Shown: in pieces, positions 1 through 10,355 of the stretch | How the letters are laid out: each line of letters begins with the position of its first letter | Numbering within the stretch: position 1 is the first letter of the stretch | NCBI RefSeq assembly: GCF_048544455.1 | Contig: NC_133532.1 | Coordinates: 84,151,156 to 84,215,155 of the forward strand | Length of the DNA stretch: 64,000 nucleotides | Direction of reading: 5' to 3' | From: Silene latifolia | Taxonomy: Eukaryota > Streptophyta > Magnoliopsida > Caryophyllales > Caryophyllaceae | Translations under genes and position numbers: made by a program | The notes under the pieces: generated by a model | The model's database searches: none | Seen by the model: only the letters and a program-made list of their open reading frames with translations | Told to the model about the DNA's origin: nothing

Positions 1-395
1 TGGTGAGGCACCTAAACTAGAAACTCAACCCACCCCTGATAACGGAAAGGGAGTCCTGAACCAAAAGCCTAACCTAACCCCAACTGAGCAGGATCAAATG
101 CTTCTAATGTCTAGGTTTTGGTCATTTCAGGAAAGACTGTCTTTCTAAAAGGGTTATGACAGCAATGGAAGTGGAAGAATGGGAAAGGGATGAAGTATTT
201 GAGAATAAACAGGAGGACCCTGATGGGGGAGAGATGGCTGTTGAGGAAGGGCCTAGTTAGGATGTGGTCTTGGCTCACCCTAATACAGGCCACAGTCTTG
301 TTCTATGAAGGGTCATGCATTCTCAGCAAGAACCTTTGGAAGAGGACCAAAGGTCCCTCATTTTCAGGAGCAGATGTACCATTTAAGGGAGGGTT
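1..395 (+). other. Decayed gag-to-protease region of the CRM-like element
   Basis: No continuous reading frame was recognised here. By position it should be the gag C-terminus and the spacer before the protease. Short frames of 60-70 codons exist on both strands but show no domain signature. Confidence 0.4.
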
Positions 396-1314
396 TGCAA
401 CTTAATCATTGATGGGAGGGGCTGCACTAATGTGGCATCTGTTACCCTAGTTAAGAAACTGAATCTCAGCATACAAGAGCATCCACACCCTTACAAGCTC
501 AGATGGTTAAGCAAGAGAGTTGGGGCCAGGGTTGACAAGCAATGCCTGGTGCCATTCTCAATTGGAAACATGTACAAGGATGAGATCATATGTGATGTGG
601 TACCTATGGATGCATGTCACCTGTTGTTAGGGAGGCCGTGGGAGTTTGACAAGAGTTCAGTCCACCAGGGAAGAAGCAATACTTATTCTTTTAAGCAAGG
701 TAGCAAGAAAATCACACTGACTTCTCTACCTCCTAACCAGAAAAACTATAGGAGTCCCAGTGTGACTGAAGGGCTTAATGAGGTCTTATTTTTGTCTGAG
801 GCACAGATGATCAAAGAACTGCAGCAAGAGGAACCTATTCTTTTCTTGATGTCAAAAGAAATTGAAGAAAAGGAGGAGGGTCAGGTTCCTATAGAGATTA
901 AGCCTTTGACTGAACAATATCAGGATGTGTTCCCTGCTGAATTACCAAGAGGACTGCCACCACTTAGGGGCATTAAGCACCATATTGACCTTGTGCCAGG
1001 ATCTGTACTCCCTAACAGACCTACATACAGGTGTGACCCTAATGCTACCAAAGAATTGTAGAAACAAATTGATGAGCTGATGGCTAAGAGATTTGTGAGG
1101 GAATCCCCGAGTTTTTGTGCTGTGCCAGATGTGCATTGATAGCAGGGCCATCAACAACATCACAGTCAAATACAGGTTCCCCATATCTAGGATGGATGAC
1201 ATGTTGGATGAACTGATTTGTGCCAGGATCTTTTCTAAAATTGATCTCAGGTAAGGGTACCATCAGGTGAGGATAAGAGAAGGTGATGAGTAGAAGTCTG
1301 CCTTTAAAACTAAA
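396..1314 (+). pseudogene. pol fragment: retropepsin and N-terminal RT of the CRM-like element
   Basis: The frame reads through a retropepsin active-site region at about 405-430 (IIDGRGCTNVAS, normally D-x-G-C-T-N), then the flap and the LLLGRPW motif near 625-645. It continues into the pre-RT linker ending HHIDLVPGS and stops at a TAG at 1059-1061. Beyond the stop the RT start is recognisable (KQIDELMAKRF), but roughly 14 codons around the usual VPKKDG block are missing. The frame changes before [14 protein letters not shown], and two further in-frame stops follow (GYHQ and KSAFKTK regions). The block ends at the Athila-like insertion. Confidence 0.75.
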
Positions 1315-2834
1315 TGTCAAGTCCATTTTATATCGACTTTGTCTCTTTATTTTAGCCCTAATATATTTGATTATTGCACTAACCTTAGTTATTTTATGAG
1401 CTAATATTGTATTCTAGTTGTCTTTGCATGGTTTGTCACATTTTGTAGGAACTTGAGCTTTTAGGAGCTTATTTCTAACAAATTTGCAAGAGCTAGTATA
1501 CAAGGCTAAGTGTGAAGCAAACATTGGACCAAACTTGAAGTGTTACATGGATTTGCATGCATAAAGATATGGATTAAAATGAGAATTGCAAAATAAGGTC
1601 TTATGCAAAGTCAAGCCCAAGATTTGAAGTCCAATTAAGGTGTAAACTTTGGATGCTTAGTGAAGCTTTGGATGCTAATATCACATTTAAACAAGTGAAT
1701 TAAGATGGAATTAGTGGCTCACATTGGATCCCCTTGGCATTTAATCAAGAAGTGAAGATATTTTTTTTTGGTGCAAAAAGTGAAGAGATTTGAAGCAAGC
1801 TTTAGGATGCTCTTAGGATGCTCACTAAACATTTAACCGGAGGATTGAAGTTGAGTTAATAGCTCACTTAGGATTCCTTTGGTAATTAATCAAGCAATTA
1901 AGAGAAAATATTTGGGGTTGACCCCTTGTATTTACTCAAGTTTCACCCCTCATTTTCTATATAAAGGGTGTAGACTTCAACATCTTCTTTTACACCTTTT
2001 ACATATCTTCTTTTACACCTTTACACACATATTTCTACACATTTTCATATATGTTTTAGTCTTAGTTTTAGAATAAAATGTAGGTTAGATTTCCTTTATG
2101 TTATTTACATTTCCTTTAGCATTTCAATATTGTATTACAATTTCTATTCAAGCATTGTTCTTCAATTCCAATTCCATTTCCATTGTTGAGGTAATTTATT
2201 TCTAGTATTGTTTCCTTATCATTTTGTTTATTATTTTGTTCATCATTAGCTTAGTTTACATAATGCAAGAGTAATATATCTTGTCTAGGGGATAAAGGAA
2301 GCCATGCTAAATAACTAATCACATGTGTTAAAATGAGATGTCACGATATTAAAATAGTTTCTATAACATGTTTGCATTATATTGTTTAATCTTTGGTTAT
2401 TGGCCGTAATCGTAGATTAAGTTTGTTAATTCATTCTATAAGTCAAGAGGAACAGAATTGAATTAGACTAAGCATGTGTAGTAGGATGACCTAGTCATAA
2501 ACGAGAGTTTCTCTAGGACCCGGTCTATGGTTGACACTAATATCGATAGGTGGGTGTCTCTAAGCCTAAACAATTTATCATTATCAATGCATTTCTAAAT
2601 TAACATGACTAATTAGTAATTTGTATGTGTGGCCCAATTTCCCTAGACGCTTTTTTTTTTATTTTTTTCATTTTATTTGCATAACCAACCAACAACCGAT
2701 AAACCGACCTCGATAGAATTCAATCCATAGCAACTTGTTTAGCAAACTCCTGTCTCCTTGTGGTTCGACCCCTATTACTACATTTATTTGTGTTTAGGGA
2801 ATTTATCTTTGCGTAGGTGTGCGATAGCCTATCA
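1315..2834. mobile_element. Solo LTR, Athila-like Ty3/gypsy, inside RT
   Basis: The 1520-bp insert begins TGTCAAG, ends CTATCA and is flanked by the 5-bp direct repeat CTAAA (1310-1314 and 2835-2839). Removing it plus one repeat restores the RT frame from ...AFKTK to QGLYE. No coding region or second LTR lies inside, so this is a solo LTR left by LTR-LTR recombination. A TATATAAAG box lies at 1958-1966. The 3' end (TGTGGTTCGACCCCTATTAC, about 2758-2777) resembles the conserved LTR end of Athila-type elements as I remember it, and the length fits that family. Confidence 0.8.
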
Positions 2835-2839
2835 CTAAA

Positions 2840-3325
2840 CAAGGGCTTTATGAATCGATGGTCATGCCATTTGGACTGTCAAATGCCCCAAACACTTTTA
2901 TGAGACTTATGACAGAGGTGTTGAGGCCTTGTTTGGGAAAATTTGCTATAGTATATTTTGATGACATTCTAATTTACAGCAAGACCATAGAAGAGCACCT
3001 AAATCACCTTGAAGCTGTGTTCAAGATTCTGAGGGATAGCAAGTTGTTTGGCAAGATGGAAAAGTGTACATTCTTGTCAACTGAACTGAAATTCTTAAGG
3101 TATATTTTCTCTGGGAGAGGAATTTCTGTGGACCAAGACAAAATTGAGGCAGTCAAGTCTTGGCCCATTCCTAAGAGCATTACTGAAGTGAGGGGCTTCC
3201 ATGGCCTTGCCTCATTCTACAGGAGGTTTATTAAGAATTTTAGTGCTGTTGCAACTCCAATCACTGAATGTATGAAGAAAGGGGAGTGTAAGTGGACTGA
3301 GAGTGCTCAGCATTCAGACTCCTGA
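2840..3325 (+). pseudogene. pol fragment: RT fingers/palm/thumb of the CRM-like element
   Basis: This segment resumes the RT after the solo LTR. It reads [17 protein letters not shown], then the catalytic YFDDILIYS at about 2956-2982, followed by the thumb ending near [18 protein letters not shown]. The catalytic aspartates are intact. The frame ends at a TGA (3323-3325) caused by a one-base frameshift before the RNase H. This is a reverse transcriptase for copying element RNA into cDNA in cytoplasmic particles, here non-functional because the upstream RT half is deleted and stopped. Confidence 0.85.
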
Positions 3326-3735
3326 AGAAATTACTGTGTGAGGCTCCTATCTTTAGGTTGCCTGATTTTAACTGCCTATTTGAAGTAGAATGTGATGCCA
3401 GTGGTGTTGGCATATGAGTTGTGCTGATTCAAGAAAGGAAGCGTGTGGCTTATTTAAGTGAGAAGTTGAGTGGAGCCAATCTGGGCTATTCTACTTATGA
3501 CAACGAGTTTTATGCTCTCTTCAGGGCTCTCATGCTTTGGAGCCATTATCTTAAACCTAAACATTTTATGCTGCACTCTGATCATGAAGCATTGAAATAC
3601 ATCAGTGGCCAGCACAAGCTAAACAACAGACATGCTAAATGGGTTGAGTTCTTGTAGTCCTTCACTTTCTCAAGCAAATACAAAGAAGGGAAGCAGAACA
3701 TTATTGTTGATGCCCTGTTAAGGAGGCATTCCTTG
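3326..3735 (+). pseudogene. pol fragment: RNase H of the CRM-like element
   Basis: After a frameshift the RNase H domain continues as [11 protein letters not shown] and [12 protein letters not shown], where the D of ECDAS is the first catalytic residue. An in-frame TGA lies at 3415-3417. The frame then runs through [19 protein letters not shown] and [16 protein letters not shown] sequence, with a TAG near 3655-3657 (WVEFL stop). The end is a typical A-D-x-L motif (NIIVDALLRR). Multiple stops make it inactive. Confidence 0.75.
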
Positions 3736-4565
3736 CTGACAATCGTGAAAAAAAGAGTCCTTGGGTTTGAATTCATGAAGGAGTTGTACACAGATGAACC
3801 TGATTTCTATGAGGACTGGCAAATCCAAAATGAAGGGACTAGGGTTAGGGAAACCAAGTTCTTACTACATAAGGGGTTCTTGTTCCATGGGAATAAGTTG
3901 TGTGTTCCAAGGGACTCCTACATGGATTTTCTAATCAAGGAGGACACTTTGGGGTTCAGAAGACACTGGAAATATTGCAAGAGACCAATTCTATTGGCCT
4001 AAGATGATGGGAGATGTCCAGATTATCCTGAGAAGATGTTCTGTATGTCAACAGGCCAATAGTTCTTTCGAGACTGACCCTTACACTCTATTGCCAGTAC
4101 CTAGAAAACCTTGGGAGGATGTCAGTATGGATTTCATAGTGGTATTGCCTGGGACTCAAAGGGGCAATAACTCTGTGATGGTAATTGTTGACAGGTTTAG
4201 CAATATGACTCATTTCATAGCTTGCAATAAGACTGGGGATGTTTCAAGCATTGCTGAGATCTACCAGAAGGAAATAGTGAGGCTACATGGTGTTCCTAAA
4301 ACCATTGTATCTGACAGGAATGTGAAGTTCATGAGCTATTTCTAGAAGACCTTGTAGAGGCTGCTAAACACCAGGCTACTGTTCAGTACATCTCACCATC
4401 CACAAACGGATGGCCAAACTGAGGTCATAAACAAAACTTTGGGAAGGATATTGAGGTGCATTGTTAACAAGTCACTGAGGGATTGGGATTTAAAATTGTC
4501 TGAGGCTGAATTTGCCTTCAACAGAGCACCAGCATCTGCAACAGATGCTGAAGCTACATGCCGCA
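3736..4565 (+). pseudogene. pol fragment: integrase core of the CRM-like element
   Basis: The zinc-binding region is damaged: CSVCQQANSSF is present, but the frame breaks near 4000. The catalytic core follows, with D in MDFIVVLPG and IVDRFSNMTHF, the second D in VSDRNVKF (about 4310-4330), and E in the GQTEVINKTL block near 4410-4440 after a TAG at 4342-4345. The core then reads NRAPASATD and is joined abruptly to degenerate sequence, so the segment normally found before the C-terminal domain is deleted. It would insert cDNA into chromosomes; this copy cannot. Confidence 0.75.
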
Positions 4566-5003
4566 GTTAAAAGACAAATTGAGAAATCAAATGAGTCCTA
4601 TCAGAAGTAGGCCAGGGCTCCAAAGAAGAAGAAAGCGGTTGTGCCAAGGGACTTAGTGTAGATCCACCTCAGGAAGGAGAGGTTTCCATCCAAGAGGAAG
4701 AGTAAGTTAATGCCCAGAGCTGAAGGGCTATTTGAAGTCACTGAAAAGATTGGTCCTAATGCTTACAAGATTGATCTTCCTGGTGAATATGGTGTTCATG
4801 AAACATTCAATGTTGGGGATCTAAGTCCATATTATAGTGAAATTGATGAGGAGGAGGAGTCAGGCTTGGGGCCAAGCTCCTCTCAACCTGGGAGGCTACA
4901 ACAGGAGCTGATCAAGCAGGCACCAACAATCCTGACCCTGACTCAGGCCCCAGTCAACCTCAGCCTGTATCAGGCTCGACACAGGTCCCTAGGAGATTCA
5001 TAA
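4566..5003 (+). pseudogene. Integrase C-terminal tail of the CRM-like element
   Basis: From about 4660 the frame reads LRKERFPSKRKSKL-like sequence, then EGLFEVTEKIGPNAYKIDLP and HETFNVGDLSPYY, followed by an acidic, Ser/Gln-rich end. There is no clear aromatic-cage chromodomain. In CRM elements, from memory, a short CR tail replaces the chromodomain and is linked to centromere targeting; whether this tail is a real CR motif is not established here. Confidence 0.65.
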
Positions 5004-5304
5004 GGTCCAACTATCAGTTGCCAACCTGGCCAGCTGATAGCAGCCTAAATTAAGCCAGCAACACCCATCAAAAATCTAAGGTTAACAAGCAAGTTAAGCA
5101 GCTCAGTTAGCAATAAATAATAAAGCAATGGTAGATGAAATGTCACTGTCAGAGTTTCCTTATTTGATCAAACAATAACCAATCCATGGATTTGAGGCCT
5201 TTGGAAAGTATACTACAAAACAAAGCCTTTTTGCTGAAGTCAAAAGCAACTGGAAGCTTTGAAATTATAGAAGAAGGCAAGCAACAAAGAACCTGCATCA
5301 GAAC

Positions 5305-5321
5305 AAAACAAAAGGGAGGAC
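5305..5321 (+). other. Polypurine tract of the CRM-like element
   Basis: The purine run AAAAGGGAGGA sits directly before the LTR start TGACAG at 5322, the expected place for the plus-strand primer. Confidence 0.65.
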
Positions 5322-6033
5322 TGACAGCCTGAATTTCACCTGTTTTTACCTATGCTTTACTTTAGATGACACCTTTGTAATATATTAATCTATGTTGTGT
5401 ATTTTCTAGATGCATTGCTAGCCCTTGGATGAACAATTGTACTCAGAATGTAACCTAAAGCTGGCCTATATAAGGACCAAGCTTCTACTGATTTCATCAG
5501 ACTTTTGATGAATAAAAAATTAACCCTGAGAATTCTCTCAACCAAAAAAATCAACTTGTGCTTTGCTATAGTTGAGTCCACGCCTGTTAATTAACTTGTC
5601 CATTATTGTAATTAATTGAACAAAGTCTGTTGGTATAATTAGATTATCATATGCCCTGCCGTGGATTAGTTCAATTGTGTTGTTTCAAGTTTGAGTCTTT
5701 AATCCTATGCCAAGCTATGGATTTGAGTCTTAAATTTGTCAAACTATAATCTTTAGTCTCCTATGAGTGTTCTGTGGGGATTTCAGGTCATAGTTAAATC
5801 CTTTACTCAATAGTATTCATAAATCAATTCATCTAGGTCAAACTATCAGGACATTTTTCTGTCAGGCCACCTTGTTGAATTTACTAAAATACTTAGAGTG
5901 CTTCTAAAATCCTGAAATTTGGTTCAGATTAAGTTTGTTAAGTAAAGAGCCTTTACACAAATTTCCATGAATTTAGGAGGCCATTTGTTATTTTTACCAA
6001 CTCACTGAAGCTTGTTGCAGTCTTACCCTGTCA
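5322..6033 (+). repeat. 3' LTR of the CRM-like element (3' limit uncertain)
   Basis: It starts TGACAG right after the polypurine tract and has a TATATAA box (5467-5473) and a polyadenylation-like GAATAAAAAA near 5509-5518. Two downstream sites give the matching inverted end CTGTCA, at 5859-5864 and 6028-6033, so the LTR is either 543 or 712 bp. The 5' LTR is outside the window, so the end cannot be fixed by comparison. Bases 6034-6219 show nothing recognisable apart from AT-rich sequence. Confidence 0.5.
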
Positions 6034-6219
6034 GGCAAGTTCAGTCTTATTTTTCTTCTTAAATAGTGAGTGTCGTGGGGTTATACAATGCAATTTGCCT
6101 CATATATAAAAATGAGTGTTAAATAATACCCTATATATATATTTATATTTCGATTTTCAAATGTCACATAGGGTTTAAGACTAGTATATTTGAAATCACA
6201 AATTCTTCATTAAGACTAT

Positions 6220-6910
6220 TGTTAAGCCTGATATTTCCACGATATATACATGGTATGATTATACCCTAGCCTGATGTTCAGGACAGAAGCCTAAAGATAA
6301 TTCAGGCTAGGCACTAGGCAAGAGAGGACAATGGTCAAACACCAAGACACCAGTTGACCAAGTCAGCAAGGAATATATGGAGTAATTATCATATAATTAT
6401 GGTAATTAAATCCGCATTAAAGAAGAATAATTAGTCATAATCATGGAGCATCTACCCGGCTAATTAAGCGCGTCCAAGATAGCAATCAATAGAGTCATTA
6501 AAGGAGAATATTATTTCATTAAAGAGGAAGATTTTGCGGTTATATGTAGATAGCTATATAAGAGAGGCTGGAGACCATTTGAAGACACATCCTATTACGC
6601 ACCATCATACAAGACAAGATTACAAGCCTTACTAGTACAATACTTAGAGCAAAAAATACATTGTATAAACCTAAGATACAATTATTTTCCTAATATTATA
6701 GTGAAACCTCTCCTGGCTTGGTGCCCGTGGTTTTTTCCCATTCAAGTGTTTTCCATGTACAAAATTACTGTCTCTTTCGTATTCTTTATTTTCTTTTCTT
6801 TACATTATTTTTAGCCTGCCCTGTAGTCATACACAAGATAAAGAGCTAGTTAACCCTACTAATTCTCTACCCTGACCTGATTCAGCCATGCGCAGAATCT
6901 AGATAAAACA
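6220..6910 (+). repeat. 5' LTR of Tat-A
   Basis: The sequence matches 43140-43830 along its whole length with scattered substitutions. Its 3' end (AGATAAAACA) abuts the PBS. It contains a TATATAA box at 6555-6561. The AACAAT.. leader and PBS orientation show plus-strand transcription. Confidence 0.9.
6555..6561 (+). promoter_or_regulatory. TATA box of the Tat-A 5' LTR
   Basis: GCTATATAAGAGAGG is conserved in both LTR copies (second copy 43475-43481) and sits where an LTR promoter is expected. Confidence 0.6.
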
Positions 6911-6912
6911 AT

Positions 6913-6930
6913 TGGCGCCCACCATGGGGC
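6913..6930 (+). other. Primer binding site of Tat-A (tRNA-Lys type)
   Basis: TGGCGCCCACCATGGGGC lies two bases after the 5' LTR. From memory it complements the 3' end of a plant tRNA-Lys with about one mismatch. Confidence 0.7.
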
Positions 6931-7047
6931 ATCTAGCTCATTAAATATCTTTTCTCCACCTTTTTCACTAAGAAAATCCAAAAAGAAACTATAAATGGCC
7001 ACCCCAACCATAAAAGAGCAATTGGCTGCCGTATTACAGAAAGTGGT

Positions 7048-8373
7048 TGTAATACCCACGATGTTTAAGGACTCTTTTGACCGACCCTTTGACCAGGAAA
7101 GACCTTAGGAAGGGATAGGTGAGAGACTAGGTTAGGATAGGTACCTTACGAGAGTGTTTACTCGACCTAGCAAGGACTACTCGGCCGAGTATTGTTTATA
7201 CTCGACCGAGTAGAGCCTACTCGGCCGAGTATGGAAGTACTCGACCGAGTATGGCTGCTGTGACGCGTCGATATAAAAACGCAAGTTCGCAAGATTTATT
7301 TCATTTTTCCCATTTTCGACAGTTCCTCTTCCTCTAACCCTAGCCTACCTCTCTCTCACCTATCACCCCTACCTCTATACACTCTTTTATATGTAGCCTA
7401 CACCTCAGCCATGTGAAGGACGGGGTTTACATAGGAAGGATGTGTGGTGGTCGTCGTCCGTGTCACCGTCGGTCCATGTTATTGGGTAAGTCGCTGTTTT
7501 ATCGTCTCCTTCAGTAGATTGTTGGGAGTAGTTGTATAATAGGATGTGGTCATCGTTGTAGGATGTGTCTCGGAGTCTTGCTTGGCTGTTTGTGGATGCT
7601 TTTTCATGGTTGGCGATAAGGTAGGGTTTCCCTACTCAGTTCCTGTTTAATTGATTTGAGATATATTGTTGTACTGTGTATGACTGTTCTCTGCTGATCA
7701 TTGGAGTGTTGGTGTAATGGTGGTGGTTGTGATGGTGTTGTGATGTTTGTGGTGGAGTCACTTGCGGGAGTGGCTTCACGCCCTAGTTCGCCCTCCGTGG
7801 AACCCGTCACGGGAGGGGATGTGCACATTAAGGGACAGGGTTATCGCTCGTTGATGAGCGGGATTTTGGTGGGGATTGGCTGCGGTCCCCCACTGGCGGC
7901 GTGGAATACCTGTTGTGATGGGTAGTCTGGCAGGGCTACACACTTCGGTGTGTAGACGGTTACTGTGTGAGATCGGGAGACCGGAGATGGTGGATGATCA
8001 GCGGGTTACTTATCATATTTGTCTTATTTTGATTGTTCAGTAACTGACCCCGTGTTATGTTTTCAAAACTGTGGTGATCCATTCGGGGATGGTGAGCAGT
8101 TGGCTTAGCAGGTACAGTTGGTTGTTGCTATTGGGCATGGAGGGAATCGAGTCACCACGCTACCGGCATAGGTGTTCAGACGTATGAGTTCTTTAGCAGT
8201 CATAGTTATCACTTGTATTCAGTTTTGTACCGTGGTTGTAAAGTGTTAAGTAATTAATTATAAATGTTCTTTTATTGTCTATTTGATCTACTACCTCGGG
8301 TGACCGAGATGGTGACACCTTCATACACTGGGATGGTCCTTGGTAAGGCATCCTGGTGTGCGGGGGTGTTACA
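7048..8373. mobile_element. Solo LTR of a chromovirus (related to the 29359-33325 element) in Tat-A gag
   Basis: The 1326-bp insert begins TGTAATAC and ends GTGTTACA, with flanks GTGGT (7043-7047) and GTGGC (8374-8378), a TSD with one mismatch. Long stretches match the LTRs at 29359-30749, for example the GGGAGTGGCTTCACGCCC region near 7766-7785 and CACTTGCGGGAG upstream of it. A TATA-like GATATAAAAAC lies at 7270-7280. It has no internal genes and no second LTR. Its 5' part carries a palindrome array (7160-7250). Confidence 0.82.
7160..7250. promoter_or_regulatory. Array of 12-bp palindromes in a chromovirus U3
   Basis: Four near-perfect palindromes ACTCGGCCGAGT or ACTCGACCGAGT start at 7179, 7200, 7219 and 7239, with an imperfect copy at 7160. 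The steps are 19, 21, 19 and 20 bp, about two helical turns. They lie about 20-110 bp upstream of the TATA-like box. A binding array for a dimeric protein is an inference. Confidence 0.55.
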
Positions 8374-9677
8374 GTGGCCCAGTCCGTGGTTGAAATCCAA
8401 CAATTGAAAGAATATGAATCAGCCTTGAAACAGAAATTGGAAAAATCCAAAGGATCAAGCTCCAAGATCCAGCCACGAACTCCATTGTCATCAATTACTA
8501 AACACTTTGATTTCTCAAACTTTGGAAGTCCAAATGGTGCCAAGAAAGTAATCAACATTGATGATGATGACATTCCCAAAGATGACAACGAGAAGCCTGA
8601 CAAAACAAGAGCAGCCGGCATGATGGCAATAGTCCAGGAGATCAAGAAACTCAATGAAAATTTCGAAAAAATACCTGGAGTCCCTGCCAGCATGGAAGAA
8701 GCTGCCCCAGAGAGTTATGCTGACTCACCCTTCATAGACGAGATAGTCAGAGTAGAACCTATGATGGAACCTTGGATCCGAAGAATCATGTGGCCTTCTA
8801 CAAACAAAAAATGTTGGCTGCATCTATCCCCAGTGAGTTTAGACAGGTTTGCATGTGCAAAGGATTCGAAACCACCCGGACTGGTCCTGCACTGCAATGG
8901 TACATTAAACTGCCAAATAGAAGCATCAAGTCCTTTGCTGACTTGGTCAATACATTCAATCAACAGTTCGCTAATAGCAGGGAATTGAAAAAAGGTTCCA
9001 GTGACCTATATAGGATTACTCAGATAAAAGATGAGAGCCTCAGAAGCTTCCTTGCTAGGTTCAACAAGGAAAAAGTATCAATACCCAGGTGTGACATCGG
9101 CACAGCAGTGGAAGCATTCAGGCAGGGATTGCTACCCAACAACAATATTTATGTGGAATTAACCAAGTATCCCTGTCACTCCTTCGAGGACGTTCAGGCA
9201 AAGACGCTTGCCTATATCAGACTAGAGGAAGACAAGAGTTACAAGTTTGGAGGGTCATGCAACTCAAAAGACTATGATAAGCCAAACAGAAAAAGTGGCG
9301 GCATAAGCAACAACTACAGGAGTGGTCCATATACCAGGCCTGATCAATCAGAAGTCAACCTGACACAAGAACAACAAGGTAAGACTAAAATTCATCCACC
9401 TATATCTGAACATAACTTCTGTGTTGACATTGCAGGATTGATCAAACGGTTGGACAACATGGGTCCAGTAGTCAAGTGGCCCAGGAAGTCAGACAACCCA
9501 AACCCAAGGAAGGATCACACTAAATGGTGCGAGTTTCACATGGATATGGGACACACAACAGAAGACTGCTTTACCCTCAGAAAGGAAGTAGCTTACCTGT
9601 TGAAAGTTGGATACCTCAAAGACCTGATCAAAGCCAAAGGCAGGATTGAAGAAACCGGCAAAAACAACCAGGAGTAG

Positions 9678-10355
9678 AAGCAGGAACGCAATCTCCCTCC
9701 ACCACCTCCACTCTACGAAGTGAAATTTATAAATGGTGGATCAGAGATTTATGGCCTGACCAGTTCAGCAGCAAAGAAAATAGCCAGGACGCCTCAAACT
9801 AAGTCACCTAGCAAGCCTGACAACATACCACCCATCACATTCAGTGACTGCGACTTGGTAGGTGTCCCTGACATTCATCACGATGGCCTGGTAATATCCA
9901 TGCAAATTGGAACCGCCAATGTAAGGAGGATCTTAGTAGATGGTGGTAGCTCGATGAACCTGATCATGCTGGACGTGCATAAAGCCATGAAGATCAAAGA
10001 GGATCAAATCACCAAGAAATCCAGTGTCTTGGTAGGGTTCAGTGGCGAAACAAAGAATACATTGGGAGAGATCTACCTTCCTACTTACATTGAAGGCGTT
10101 GCATTCTACGAAAGGTTTGGAGTTCTGGACTGCTTGTCTTCTTACAACGTCATCCTAGGCAGACCTTAGATTCATAATGTCAAGGATGTCCCCTCAACCT
10201 ATCACCAGTTCATCAAGATACCAATAGATTGAAGAGTAGCAACTATTAAAGGTGAACATAAGTCAGCCCAAGAATGCTACACCGAGGCCCTAAAGCCTTC
10301 TAAGGCAGGTAAGTCCCTCGCGTAGCAATTACCATACCCTGTCAAGAGCACTTAT
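9678..10355 (+). pseudogene. pol fragment: aspartic protease of Tat-A
   Basis: In frame with gag, the region reads through the protease fold. ILVDGGSSMNLIML at about 9930-9972 carries the catalytic Asp, and VILGRP near 10150-10167 is the second hydrophobic-Gly motif. Stops occur at TAG 10167-10169, where Trp usually follows GRP, and at TGA 10230-10232 and TAG 10323-10325. The protease would cut the gag-pol polyprotein. All motifs are recognisable, so the stops look like point decay rather than rearrangement. Confidence 0.78.

Larger units (their letters stand above)
1..6033 (+). mobile_element. Partial, decayed Ty3/gypsy chromovirus (CRM-like), 3' part
   Basis: The plus strand holds, in order, a retropepsin, reverse transcriptase, RNase H, integrase, C-terminal tail, polypurine tract and 3' LTR of a Ty3/gypsy element. 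Its 5' LTR and gag lie outside the window. The RT carries YFDDILIYS and the tail runs VGDLSPYYSEIDEEEE with no clear chromodomain, which recalls the CRM branch of chromoviruses. Several stops and deletions break pol, so the copy is dead. A solo LTR is nested at 1315-2834. The lineage call rests on remembered family features; the 3' limit is uncertain. Confidence 0.75.
6995..9677 (+). pseudogene. gag of Tat-A, interrupted by a solo LTR
   Basis: The start ATG at 6995 opens MATPTIKEQLAAVLQKV. The solo LTR 7048-8373 then interrupts, and the frame resumes at 8374 with VAQSVVEIQQLKEYESALK, a coiled-coil-like stretch. A frameshift lies just upstream of about 8775. The capsid core (retrotransposon gag domain) follows: LDPKNHVAFYKQKM, WYIKLPNRSIKSFADL, FNQQFANSR. 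A zinc-binding-like CEFHMDMGHTTEDC occurs at about 9530-9572. The frame stops at TAG 9675-9677, but the same frame continues into the protease, so the ancestor was probably a single gag-pol frame. Gag would form the RNA-packaging particle. Confidence 0.8.

Noticed and set aside
5859..5864. Alternative 3' end of the CRM-like LTR
   Set aside because: Not fully rejected: CTGTCA here is as good an end as 6028-6033. The longer LTR was listed because it leaves more room for U5 after the polyadenylation-like site at about 5512.
7604..7925. Frames in the chromovirus LTRs (also 29962-30281 and 32538-32887)
   Set aside because: The same frame recurs in all three LTR copies, is interrupted differently, and lies in the untranslated LTR.
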